From: UBA1660 sp964462035
Lineage (GTDB): Bacteria > Myxococcota_A > Polyangia > Polyangiales > Houyiibacteriaceae
Length of the DNA: 64,000 bases
Reading direction: 5' to 3'
NCBI GenBank assembly: GCA_964462035.1
Contig: CAYXAP010000003.1
Location: 62,001-126,000, forward strand
Shown here: positions 32,109-40,782 of the stretch, piece after piece
Position numbering within the stretch: the stretch's first letter is position 1
Layout of the letters: every line of letters starts with the position of its first letter
Made by a program: the position numbers and the translations under genes
Notes under the pieces: model-generated
Seen by the model: the letters and a program-made list of their open reading frames with translations, nothing else
Database searches by the model: none
What the model was told of the DNA's origin: nothing

Positions 32109-33413
32109 GTGAGTCGTCGACCGTTGATTCGCCTTCTGGTGCTCGTGGCGTGCCTGGGGCTCGTTTCGCTGCCTTCCGCGGGCTGCGATGGCTGTGGTGG
32201 CCAGCCGGGGCGGGCGCCGGAGCGCGAGGTCGAAACCGCGACGGAAGAGGGGCCGGAGGACTCTCCGCCCGAGGTCGAGCCCGAGGAGGCCCTGCCGGAG
32301 GGGCCGGTCATCGCGATCGACACCCACGTCGATACGCCCCAGCGCATGCTCGACGACGGAGACGATCCCAGCGGCCCCCTCGAGGGCGGGCACCTCGATT
32401 TTCCGCGGATGCGCGAAGGCGGCCTCACCGGGGCCTTCTTCAGCGTGTTCGTGAACCCCCGAAAGTTCGCTGGTGAAGCGCGCTGGCAGCGGGCGCTCGC
32501 CCTGACTCGCGCCATCCGCACCTTCGTCGACGAGCATCCGGACGACGCCGCGCTCTGCACCACCGCGGCCGAGGTCCGGGCCGCCGCTGGGGCCGGGAAG
32601 GTCGCGGTGCTCATGGGCATCGAGGGGGCTCAAGCGTTCGGCACCGACGATCCCGATCTGCTCATCGAGCGGCTCCGCGAGCTCCACCGGCTCGGGAACC
32701 GCTATCTGACCATCACCTGGTCCACCGACAACCCGCTCGGGCACGCCTCGATGGACGACAACGCCGAGGACGACGAGAAGGGGCTCACCGAGCTCGGTCG
32801 CCGGGTGGTGCGGGAGATGCACCGGCTCGGAATGGTCGTGGACGTCTCACACGCCAGCGACCGGACCTTCTGGGACATCATGGAGGTCGCCGAGCGACCC
32901 GTGCTCGCGAGCCACTCCTCCGCTCGAGCGCTCGCGCAGCACCCACGGAACATGACCGATCCGATGATTCGGAGAGTCGCGGAAGGCGGCGGGTCGATCT
33001 GCATCAACTTCTACACGCGCTACATCGACGGTGCGTACGCCCGTCGTCGCGCGACGCTCGAGTGGCGTGAGCGGGCACGCTTCGGGGCCATCGAGGAGAG
33101 CGACGAAGGCAGCTGGGTCGACCGGGGGACGCGCGCCTTCGTGCTCGCCCAGGACCTGGACCCCGAGCTCGAGCCGCCCACCGTAGCCACCATCGCCGAC
33201 CACATCGCGCATGTCATCGAGGTGGGCGGACCCGAGGCGGCCTGCCTCGGCTCGGATTACGACGGGGTCCCGGAGCTGCCAGTGGGCATGGCGGACGTCA
33301 GCGACCTCGGAGTCCTTCGTGAGGAGCTGGAGAAGCGGGACATCCCGGTGCGCGCGGTCTTCGGTGAGAACGTGCTCCGGGTGCTCCGAGCGAACGAGAC
33401 TCCCGCGGAGTGA
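32109..33413 (+). CDS. Membrane dipeptidase (peptidase M19) lipoprotein
   Basis: 434 residues from a GTG at 32109, right before the signal peptide; the lipobox is PSAGC. An acidic, Glu/Pro-rich linker (residues 28-65) precedes the M19 amidohydrolase domain. Metal and active-site blocks are AIDTHVDTPQ, MGIEGAQAFG, RLGNRYLTITWSTDN, VVDVSHASDRTFWDI, VLASHSSARAL and LGSDYDGVPELP. The family cleaves dipeptides, including those with D-residues, at one or two zinc ions. Anchoring suggests a role in recycling peptide in the periplasm. Its start is only 24 bases from the divergent Clp operon start. Confidence 0.92.
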   Translation: MSRRPLIRLLVLVACLGLVSLPSAGCDGCGGQPGRAPEREVETATEEGPEDSPPEVEPEEALPEGPVIAIDTHVDTPQRMLDDGDDPSGPLEGGHLDFPRMREGGLTGAFFSVFVNPRKFAGEARWQRALALTRAIRTFVDEHPDDAALCTTAAEVRAAAGAGKVAVLMGIEGAQAFGTDDPDLLIERLRELHRLGNRYLTITWSTDNPLGHASMDDNAEDDEKGLTELGRRVVREMHRLGMVVDVSHASDRTFWDIMEVAERPVLASHSSARALAQHPRNMTDPMIRRVAEGGGSICINFYTRYIDGAYARRRATLEWRERARFGAIEESDEGSWVDRGTRAFVLAQDLDPELEPPTVATIADHIAHVIEVGGPEAACLGSDYDGVPELPVGMADVSDLGVLREELEKRDIPVRAVFGENVLRVLRANETPAE

Positions 33414-34073
33414 TCAGGTCCCGACCACATGACCGTGGTCGACCGTCTCTCGGCGCATCGACGCCCACTCGAGCTCCGGCTCGACCACCAGGAGGAACGC
33501 CGTTCCGTGTTCCTCGTTGTGCGCCACGATGGCCTCCTGAGCGCGGGCGAAGGCCCGGTCGTCGGCGCCGGCGTAGAAGTCGTCGATCAGCACGAGCTTC
33601 GGTCGATAGACCAGGGCACGGGCCAGTGCAGCGAGCCGCATCCGCTCACGCGTCAGCTCCCATGGAAAGCGTTCTCCCGTCCCGCCGATCCCGACGCGCT
33701 CGAGCATCTCCCGCGCCCGCTCCTCCGCGTTCTCACCTTCGTGGTAGCGAAGCGGGAGGGATACGTTCTCCTCGACCGTCATGTTGGGGAAGAGCCCTCC
33801 GTCGTCTCGGAAGACCATGGCCATGGCCGGGTAGGGGGGCACCGCGCCTTCGCCGGCCAACCGTCTCCCTTCGAATCGCACGCTCCCCGAGTCGGGCTCA
33901 CGCAGCCCAGCGGCGGTGTAGAGCAGGGTCGTTCTTCCACCGTGGGCCTGCGCGAAGCTCAGGCCGACGATCTCGCCGGCCGCGACCTCGAGGTCGACGT
34001 CGTCGAGGACGACCCGAGCGCCTTCGCGCACCGTGACTCCCTCGAGCTGCAGCAGCGGTGTCTCGTCGCTCAT
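33414..34073 (-). CDS. Degenerate ABC-transporter ATPase of the MlaF type
   Basis: 219 residues with the length and layout of an ABC ATPase (LEGVTVREGARVVLDDVDLE, GEIVGL, GLFPNMTVEENVSLPLRY), yet each catalytic motif is changed. Walker A reads AQAHGGRTT, with Arg47 for Lys; the Q-loop Gln is Arg89 (MVFRDD); the signature is WELTRERMR in place of LSGG; Walker B reads VLIDDFYAGAD, with Asp165 for the catalytic Glu; and the switch His is Glu198 (VVEPELE). It probably does not hydrolyse ATP normally. It lies one base after an MlaE-type permease gene, so it may be its structural partner. No frameshift or stop suggests decay. Confidence 0.8.
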   Translation of the reverse strand: MSDETPLLQLEGVTVREGARVVLDDVDLEVAAGEIVGLSFAQAHGGRTTLLYTAAGLREPDSGSVRFEGRRLAGEGAVPPYPAMAMVFRDDGGLFPNMTVEENVSLPLRYHEGENAEERAREMLERVGIGGTGERFPWELTRERMRLAALARALVYRPKLVLIDDFYAGADDRAFARAQEAIVAHNEEHGTAFLLVVEPELEWASMRRETVDHGHVVGT

Positions 34074-34074
34074 C

Positions 34075-34839
34075 TCACTCCCCCATCAGCGAGACGGCCG
34101 TGTTGAGGAGGAAGCAGAAGAGGAGCGAGCGCACCACGGCCTGCGAGGTGACGATCGGGATCTCCCGGCGCGAGCGCTGAACCGAAGCGCCGTGGAGGAT
34201 CGCCGTCAGCGCGACCACCGGCCCGAAGAGCAGCATCTTGAACGTGCTCAGCAGCACATCCGAGTGCGCGATCCCCGCGAGCAGATCCTCGATGGGGTAC
34301 GCCGGCAGCTCGAGATCGAGGAGAAGCGCACCCCAGTAGCCTCCGAAGATCGCGGCCAGCTGGCCGTAGATCTGCAAGACCACGAACGCCATGGTCACGC
34401 CGATCACGCGTGGCAGGGCGACGTAGCGCACGGGATCGATGCCCATCACCTGTAGCGCTCGGAGCTCGTCGTTGAGCTTCATCGACGCGACGTCGATCGT
34501 GATCGCCGTCCCCGAACGTCCGATGATCAGGAAGATCAGTAGCAGCGGGATCACCTCGAGGACGATGACCGTGGAGGCCACCGACTGGACCAGGTCGACC
34601 GGCAGGTGCTCGAGGCTGAACGAGAAGACCAGCAGACCGACCGCGATCGCCGCGACCGTGAGCGGGACCAACGCCTGCACTCCCGTGTAGACCAGCTGGA
34701 GCATGATCAGGCGGCGGATGACCGGCCCGCCGGTCCCCGCGAAGGCGGCCGCCCCGGTGCGCCAGCCGAGGCTCGACAGGCGGGCGAGGTAGGACCCCGC
34801 CCCCATGGCGCCGCGACCGATGCCCGCCAGCCACTCCAT
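34075..34839 (-). CDS. MlaE-family phospholipid transport permease
   Basis: 254 residues from the ATG at 34839. Five or so hydrophobic segments and the MlaE/DUF140 core (GRSGTAITIDVASMKLNDELRALQVMGIDPVRYVALPRVIG) are present. In the known Mla and Mce systems this permease works with an ATPase and an MCE-domain protein to move lipids between membranes. Here only the degenerate ATPase follows; no MCE-domain gene is in the window, so the other parts must be elsewhere or absent. Confidence 0.88.
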   Translation of the reverse strand: MEWLAGIGRGAMGAGSYLARLSSLGWRTGAAAFAGTGGPVIRRLIMLQLVYTGVQALVPLTVAAIAVGLLVFSFSLEHLPVDLVQSVASTVIVLEVIPLLLIFLIIGRSGTAITIDVASMKLNDELRALQVMGIDPVRYVALPRVIGVTMAFVVLQIYGQLAAIFGGYWGALLLDLELPAYPIEDLLAGIAHSDVLLSTFKMLLFGPVVALTAILHGASVQRSRREIPIVTSQAVVRSLLFCFLLNTAVSLMGE

Positions 34840-34958
34840 GGGGCCGACCCTACGACATTCACCCACCCGGGGGCAGTCACACGGTCAATTCGCCGTTTCA
34901 GCCGAATCGTCGCGGGCGCCCAAGCCAAGGACGGGTATGCTTGTCGTAGAAGCGACGC

Positions 34959-36215
34959 GTGGCGGCTAAGACCTACATCGTCGTGGGCCGATCCCGCGAC
35001 TGCGATCTGCACTTGGATGACCCGACGGTCTCGGGGCGCCATGCGCGGCTCGAGTGGCGCGGCCGGAACATCTTGGTCCAGGATCTCGGCAGCGCGAACG
35101 GCACGTTCGTCGATGGGGACCGCATCGAGACCAAGGAGATTCGGCCGGGCGCCGACCTCCGCTTCGGCCGCCAGCCCTTTCCATGGAGCGCGAAAGCGGT
35201 TCGCGAGTTCTTGCGTCGCGGCGCCAGCGACACCGTGCTGGGCGTTTCGATCCCCGGTCGCCGTTTCATCTGTGGCTCCTGCGGCACGCGCGGGCTGATG
35301 CCCGCCGGCTTCGACGGTGGCGTCCTCCGGTGCGGCGCTTGCGGCCAACGGCTCACCGTCTCCAAGCCCAAGTCGGGGTGGGGCCGCGCGGTGGGCACCA
35401 TGCTGACGCTGGCCCTCCTCGGGGTGGGAGCGTTCCTCCTCTGGAAGAAGATCGACGACGGGACCCTCCGGACGGCAGCCGAACGACTCGGCATTCCCCA
35501 CCCGGAGGCCAGCCGGGCAGGGAGCCCCCAGGAAGCGTCGATCCGGGTCCACACGCTACCCAAGGTCCTCTCGGCGATGGACGCGACGGACCGCACCACG
35601 CGCACCACGGCCGCGCGCATCGCCGCCGATGACGAGGGGCCCTTCCGAGTCGAGCAGGTCGCCCGGATCTGGAGCCACGTTCGCGGCAGCTGGCGCTATG
35701 TGAACGATCCGCGAGGCGACGAGTACTTCGCCAAGGCTAGCGAGACCATCGACAACGAGTACATCGGCGACTGCGACGACTTCGCGATCGTCCTGGTCTC
35801 CATGGTGACGGCCATCGGCGGCAACGCTCGGCTGGTGATGATGGACGGCCCCCAGGGTGGCCATGCCTACGCCGAGGTGTGCCTCCCGGAGGACTCGGAC
35901 ACGGTTCGCTCTCGCCTCTCGACGCACTATCGGCGCAATCCGGACCGGAACATCGGCGGCCAGAGCGTTCGCTCGATCCACTATCGGCCCGGCATGAGCC
36001 AACCCGCCCCTGAGGGAAACGAGGTCCCCGTCGCGGCAGACGAGTGTGGCGTCTGGCTCAACCTCGATTGGAACGCCGGCGTCCCTGGTGGCGCTTACGA
36101 GCCCGAGCGCTGGGCCGTGGCGATCTATCCGAACGGTGCCACCGAGACGCTCGCGCCCGCGGCGACCCCGGATGGCCGGGTGCCCGAGCCGACGCAGGTC
36201 GGTTCGCCTCCCTGA
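34959..36215 (+). CDS. FHA / zinc-ribbon / membrane / transglutaminase-like protein
   Basis: 418 residues, GTG start. Residues 5-75 are an FHA domain (VGRSRDCDLHLDDPTVSGRH, GSANGTFVDG). Residues 103-131 form a zinc ribbon (CGSCG and CGACG). A single membrane segment follows at about 143-162. The C-terminal half is a transglutaminase/papain-like domain with a full triad: Cys272 in GDCDDFAIVLVSM, His302 in GGHAYAEVCL, Asp370 in WLNLDWN. The charge pattern (KK after the segment) does not settle topology, but FHA inside and the peptidase-like domain outside is the sensible reading. It would couple a phosphothreonine signal in the cytoplasm to a thiol enzyme in the periplasm. It is a single-gene unit diverging from the permease pair. 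Confidence 0.82.
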   Translation: MAAKTYIVVGRSRDCDLHLDDPTVSGRHARLEWRGRNILVQDLGSANGTFVDGDRIETKEIRPGADLRFGRQPFPWSAKAVREFLRRGASDTVLGVSIPGRRFICGSCGTRGLMPAGFDGGVLRCGACGQRLTVSKPKSGWGRAVGTMLTLALLGVGAFLLWKKIDDGTLRTAAERLGIPHPEASRAGSPQEASIRVHTLPKVLSAMDATDRTTRTTAARIAADDEGPFRVEQVARIWSHVRGSWRYVNDPRGDEYFAKASETIDNEYIGDCDDFAIVLVSMVTAIGGNARLVMMDGPQGGHAYAEVCLPEDSDTVRSRLSTHYRRNPDRNIGGQSVRSIHYRPGMSQPAPEGNEVPVAADECGVWLNLDWNAGVPGGAYEPERWAVAIYPNGATETLAPAATPDGRVPEPTQVGSPP

Positions 36216-36228
36216 GCGATGGCGTGAG

Positions 36229-39036
36229 CTAGGGCCGGCTGTAGCGTTGTCGCGGCACCGCGCGCCTCAGGGTCTGGCCGTTGCGTTCCACCACCAGCTG
36301 GGCGGCTTCCCCAGCTGGGCCGCGCAGCATCCCACGGGCCTGGCCCTCCGAGAGGACAGGCTCGCCGTCGATGGTGACGATGCGGTCGCCAGCCCGCAGT
36401 AGGCGTGCGGCCCTCGTGCCAGCCACGGTCGACTCGACGAAGACCGACCCACCGCGGCGGGTGACGGTGATGGGGACGCCGGTCGCGAAGGTGGGCGCCC
36501 GCGCTTCCCGTGTCGTCGTGATGCGTTCCGGGAGGACGAAGCGGATCTCCGTGCTGCCCTCGGGATCGACCCGCACCCGCTGAGCATCCGCCCGGCCGCC
36601 GTGCCGGTGCTCGGCGTGGACCTCGTGGAGCCCCGGTGGCAGGGGGGCGAGGCGGAAGCTCCCGTCGTCGCCTGCCAGGACCTCGAGCTCGCCGGTGATG
36701 ACCTTCGCGGCTGCCGCAGGCTCGCCCAGCGCATCCACGACCACCCCGTAGATCGCCCCTGCGGCCGTCAGCTCGAGGGTCGGGACCTCGACCAGCGCGC
36801 GCGCGACCTGGACCTCGGTCGTCGCCGGGAGCCGCCCGAGCGCGTGGGCCTCGAGCGCGTAGCGACCCATCGGGAGGCGCTCCCAGCGGTAGGTGCCCGT
36901 CGCGTCCGTCACTCGGGTGTCCTCGCGCTCGTCGCCGCGGAGGATCACCCGTGCGCCGCCGAGCGGCTCCCCGAGCCAGCCGTCACGCACGCGACCCGTC
37001 AGGGTTCCCCCTGGCAGGAGCGTGACGTTCATCGGACCGGAGCCGAGCGCCTCGATCGGGAGCGTGATCGGCGCGTAGTCTGGGTGGTCGACGGTGAGCG
37101 ACCACGGCGGTGAGGGGAGGGCGGCGAAGTCGAAGGTCCCGTCGTCGGAGCTCACGCCGATGCGCTCGAAGGGGGTCTCGACCGCGCGACTCTCGAGCAG
37201 GAGCGCCGCGCCGGGGACCCCGTACCCGCGATCGTCGACGACGCGGCCCTCGAGCGTGACGACCTGATCGTCGATCACCAGTCGGACCTGCAGCCGCTCG
37301 CCCTCGCGGGCCATCACTCGCTCCCGGACCGCAGGGAGCGTGAAGGGGCGAGCGGTGAGCACGACGGTGCCGAGCGCTCCGTCGAAGCGGAAGAAGCCGT
37401 CTTCGCCGGCCATCGTCGAGCGTGGCACCAGCTCGCGGTCCGCGCGGAGCTCGACGGGCACGTCGGCGATGGGGAAGCCTCGCGCGTCGACCACTCGACC
37501 TTCGATCGTCGCGCCGTCCCGCAGGACGATGAGCAGATCGTCCACGATCGCACCTGCGTTCACGCGGCGACCCGGGCCGAGGTAGGGCGCGTGACCGGGA
37601 TGGGACACGTGCAGCTGGCCAGCGCCGGGGATGAGACCCGTCAGCTCGAAGCGGCCTTCGCGGTCCGTGACGGTGTCGCCGAAGACCGTGTCGCCGAGCG
37701 CGTTGGCGAAGGCAGGGCCCATCCCGGGGCTCAGCGGGATCGGCGGAACGGGGCCCGCGGTGACACCGAGGTTGGTGGGCGACGTGGGCAACGAGGGGGC
37801 ACCGATGTCGGCGCGCTGGCCGAGCCACTGCACCGCGGCACCGGCGACCGGGCGGTCTCGAGCGTCGAGCACCTGGCCTCGGATCGTCGCTCCACGGAGA
37901 AGCACGATCTCGACCGCGTGGTCGCCGGCCAGCGCCTCTTCCTCCGCGGGCACGAAGTGGGTCGCGCGCGCCAGAAGGCGCTGCGGCCCAGGAAGGAGGG
38001 CATCGAAGCGGAAGTGGCCATCCGCCGTGGTCGTGGTGCTCCGTGGCAGGAGCGAGAGCCCGATGCCGGTGAGAAGCACCTCGGCCCCTTCGATCGGCTC
38101 GCCCTCCTCCGTGCGCACGTGACCCTCGAGCCGCTCACCCTGCTCCATCCGGAGTGGTACGAAGAGCCGCTCGCCCGCGCCCATCGAGATGCCGGAGCGC
38201 GGAGGCGCGACCTGCATCCCTTGGCGAGCGTGGAGCTCGTAGAGACCGGGTGGGATGCCGACGAAGCGATAGCGCCCAGACGTGTCGGTTCGCCGACGCT
38301 CCGGTGGCCACACGCCGCTGCCGACGAGGATCACCTCGGCGTCGACGGCGGGTGCTCCTCGCGCGTCGTAGACCGTCCCGGCCAAGGTGGCCGCGGGTTC
38401 GAGGCGGAGCTCGATCCCCATCCGGGCGTTGGCGTCTACCGGTCGCGTGAGTGGTGCGTGGCCCGGTGCCGAAGCGGAGATCCGGATGGGCCCATCGCCG
38501 ACGTCGACGAAGCGGAAGCGACCATCCGGCCCGGTGGTGAGCTCGTGAGGGACGTCGTCGAGGACTTGGCCCGCGGCGTCGAGCAGCCATGCGCGCACCG
38601 TCGCCGCGTCGAGCGGCGCCCCGCTCGTGTCACGCACGTAGCCTTCGAGCGGCGAGGCGCGCTCGAGCCGGATGACCTGATCTTCGGTCACCGGCCCCAC
38701 CAGCATTCGTGCGAAGCCCTCGCCGTCGATGCGGTAGCGCTCGCCGATGGGTACGCGAACCACGCCATCGCCACCGGCGAAGCGCCGGTCGCCCGCCTCG
38801 TTCGTCACGCGGGCGCCAGCCACCGGTCGGCCCGCGGCCATGATCAACAGACTGGCCACCTCCTGATCCGCTCGGGGCGCCGCGTGGGCCGTCGGCGCCT
38901 CGACGCGCTCGAGTGCCAGCGGTGTGAGCGCCAGCGCTACGAGCCCCACGAGCGTGCCGAGCCAGCCCGCGCTGTCGCGCCGAGGGCCGGGTGCGGGGTC
39001 GCGTCGCGGCGACGGTGCAGGGGGGTCAGAAGCCAT
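36229..39036 (-). CDS. Multi-repeat carboxypeptidase-regulatory protein with C-terminal PDZ
   Basis: 935 residues. A membrane segment near residues 20-38 (WLGTLVGLVALALTPLAL) anchors or exports the protein. The rest is about eight to nine beta-sandwich modules of the carboxypeptidase regulatory-like type, each with a unit such as GxVxDxxGxPVxGAxV, a strand with TDxxGRFRF and PPGxYxLxA. Residues about 845-930 resemble a PDZ domain (AARLLRAGDRIVTIDGEPV, GMLRGPAGEAAQLVVERNG). Such proteins are usually extracellular adhesins or scaffold proteins. The function here is unknown. It diverges from the RluA gene. Confidence 0.82.
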   Translation of the reverse strand: MASDPPAPSPRRDPAPGPRRDSAGWLGTLVGLVALALTPLALERVEAPTAHAAPRADQEVASLLIMAAGRPVAGARVTNEAGDRRFAGGDGVVRVPIGERYRIDGEGFARMLVGPVTEDQVIRLERASPLEGYVRDTSGAPLDAATVRAWLLDAAGQVLDDVPHELTTGPDGRFRFVDVGDGPIRISASAPGHAPLTRPVDANARMGIELRLEPAATLAGTVYDARGAPAVDAEVILVGSGVWPPERRRTDTSGRYRFVGIPPGLYELHARQGMQVAPPRSGISMGAGERLFVPLRMEQGERLEGHVRTEEGEPIEGAEVLLTGIGLSLLPRSTTTTADGHFRFDALLPGPQRLLARATHFVPAEEEALAGDHAVEIVLLRGATIRGQVLDARDRPVAGAAVQWLGQRADIGAPSLPTSPTNLGVTAGPVPPIPLSPGMGPAFANALGDTVFGDTVTDREGRFELTGLIPGAGQLHVSHPGHAPYLGPGRRVNAGAIVDDLLIVLRDGATIEGRVVDARGFPIADVPVELRADRELVPRSTMAGEDGFFRFDGALGTVVLTARPFTLPAVRERVMAREGERLQVRLVIDDQVVTLEGRVVDDRGYGVPGAALLLESRAVETPFERIGVSSDDGTFDFAALPSPPWSLTVDHPDYAPITLPIEALGSGPMNVTLLPGGTLTGRVRDGWLGEPLGGARVILRGDEREDTRVTDATGTYRWERLPMGRYALEAHALGRLPATTEVQVARALVEVPTLELTAAGAIYGVVVDALGEPAAAAKVITGELEVLAGDDGSFRLAPLPPGLHEVHAEHRHGGRADAQRVRVDPEGSTEIRFVLPERITTTREARAPTFATGVPITVTRRGGSVFVESTVAGTRAARLLRAGDRIVTIDGEPVLSEGQARGMLRGPAGEAAQLVVERNGQTLRRAVPRQRYSRP

Positions 39037-39110
39037 GCGTGAGGCGAGGGGCGCGGCCCGGGAGCCGCTTGCTCGCGGTGGGGGCCAATGGTAGCAGCGG
39101 CCTCTTCGGC

Positions 39111-40154
39111 ATGCGGAAACCACCGCCGGGCTGCGATCCTCGCTCCATCGTCCTCACCTTCCCGGTCGCCCGGGAGCAGGCGGGCTTGCGCCTCGACCGC
39201 TTCCTCCAGACCCGCATCCCGCGCATCAGCCGAACCCGCGCCCAGGCGATCGTCAAGAAGTGCGCGTACCGCGCTGACGGAACCAAGCGCCGAGCGAGCG
39301 AGCGAGTGAAAGCAGGGGAGACGGTCATCATCGTGCGGCCGCCGATGAACGAGCCCCCGACGCCACAGCATTTCGGGTTGCTCTACGAGGACGATCAGGT
39401 CTTGGCGGTGGACAAGCCGTCCGGGCTGCCGATGCACCCCACGGCGACCTACCACAAGCACACCCTCACCTGGCTGCTCTACGAGCGCTACGGCGAGGAC
39501 GCGCCTCAGTTCGCCCACCGGCTGGACCGGGAGACCAGCGGGGTCGTGGTCTGTGGTCGCTCGCTCGAGGCCGAGGTCTCCCTCAAGAAGGCCTTCGAGG
39601 CGCGGAAGACCCGCAAGCGGTACCTGGCCATCGTGCGAGGCTCCATTCCCGCGGACGAGGGGGTGATCGAGCGACGGATCCGCGGCGCGCGGGAGGGGCT
39701 CCACGTGCGCATGGTGCTGGCGGACGACGGGCAGCCCGCCAAGACCCACTACGAGGTCCTGGAGCGACGGGAGGGCGCGACCCTCGTCTCGCTGAGGCCG
39801 ATCACGGGACGTCAGCACCAGCTCCGCGTGCACCTGATGGCGCTCGGCCACCCGATCATCGGCGACAAGCTCTACGGGCCGGAGGGCTCCGCGCCCTTCA
39901 TCGAGGCGATCGACGAGGGGCCCTCGGCCGAGCTGTTGGCCCGCCTCGGTCATCCACGTCAGGCCCTTCACGCGAGTTGGCTCGAGGTCCCGCACCCAGC
40001 CACCGGGGATCCACTGCGAGTGGAATCTCCGTTGCCGTGGGATCTCCAGCGCTTGTGGGCGGCGCCGGGCGCCGCGCTCGCGGGCGACGCACAGGTGGAC
40101 TTCGAGGCGCTGCTCGCGCCACCGGAGGAACAGGTCGCCCCCTCCGGCCGTTGA
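39111..40154 (+). CDS. RluA-family 23S rRNA pseudouridine synthase
   Basis: 347 residues. The N-terminal S4-like part (GLRLDRFLQTRIPRISRTRAQ) binds RNA. The catalytic domain has the DKPSGLPMHPT block, the catalytic aspartate (Asp139) in HRLDRETSG, and RPITGRQHQLRVHL and HPIIGDKLYG. It isomerises uridine to pseudouridine in large-subunit rRNA; the exact site cannot be read from sequence. A 40-residue C-terminal extension has no evident motif. Confidence 0.93.
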   Translation: MRKPPPGCDPRSIVLTFPVAREQAGLRLDRFLQTRIPRISRTRAQAIVKKCAYRADGTKRRASERVKAGETVIIVRPPMNEPPTPQHFGLLYEDDQVLAVDKPSGLPMHPTATYHKHTLTWLLYERYGEDAPQFAHRLDRETSGVVVCGRSLEAEVSLKKAFEARKTRKRYLAIVRGSIPADEGVIERRIRGAREGLHVRMVLADDGQPAKTHYEVLERREGATLVSLRPITGRQHQLRVHLMALGHPIIGDKLYGPEGSAPFIEAIDEGPSAELLARLGHPRQALHASWLEVPHPATGDPLRVESPLPWDLQRLWAAPGAALAGDAQVDFEALLAPPEEQVAPSGR

Positions 40155-40186
40155 ACCGAAGCCGTCCCAACGCTAAGTACCCACCG

Positions 40187-40777
40187 ATGTCCCGAACCCC
40201 GTGTGTCCTCCTCCTCGTGTTCGCCGCGGCGTGCGCCACGAGCTCCACTGCCTCCGTGCCCACCACGGGCACCCCGCTCACGGCGGAGGATCGGGTCCTC
40301 TTCGACGACGGCGTCGACTTCGTCGGTGATCCCGCCGTGCTCGAAGGCCGATGGCGCGACGATTGGTCCCGCGAGCTGGACGAGCGTGTCACGCACGCCG
40401 ACATCGTCTCCTACGTCCGGGTGAACGCGCTGCGGACCGACATGGATCTCGAGCGCCGCACGACCTACCGACTGCTGATCGACGAGGTCGAGGGCATCAT
40501 CGGCGAGCTACCCGAGGATCTCGGCCTGGCCAGCCTCGAGGGCGATGGTGGCTACACCACCATCGACGGCAACGAGAGCCGCATCCTCGATCAGGAGCTC
40601 GTGCTCTTCCTCAAGTGGGAGCAGCCGGAGCCCGGCGCCGAGGTTCGCGCGCGCTGGCACCTCTCGCCGCACACCGAGGAGGTCACCGCGCGGGTGGAGT
40701 ACCTCGCCGAGCGCCGCCGTGGAGTCGAGCGGCCCCAGCCCGAGCGTCGGATTCACGTCCACTCCGCGGACGACTGA
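40187..40777 (+). CDS. Lipoprotein of unknown function
   Basis: 196 residues. The N-terminus MSRTPCVLLLVFAAACATSS has a lipobox (AAAC). The mature part reads as a soluble alpha/beta domain with LFDDGVDFVGDPAVLEGRW, YVRVNALRTDMDLERRTTYRLLI and a C-terminal basic strand set (WHLSPHTEEVTARVEYLAERR). It lacks cysteines beyond the anchor. It follows the RluA gene by 32 bases on the same strand and converges on the LpoA-like gene with a 5-base gap. I do not recognise the family. Confidence 0.65.
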   Translation: MSRTPCVLLLVFAAACATSSTASVPTTGTPLTAEDRVLFDDGVDFVGDPAVLEGRWRDDWSRELDERVTHADIVSYVRVNALRTDMDLERRTTYRLLIDEVEGIIGELPEDLGLASLEGDGGYTTIDGNESRILDQELVLFLKWEQPEPGAEVRARWHLSPHTEEVTARVEYLAERRRGVERPQPERRIHVHSADD

Positions 40778-40782
40778 GGCCG

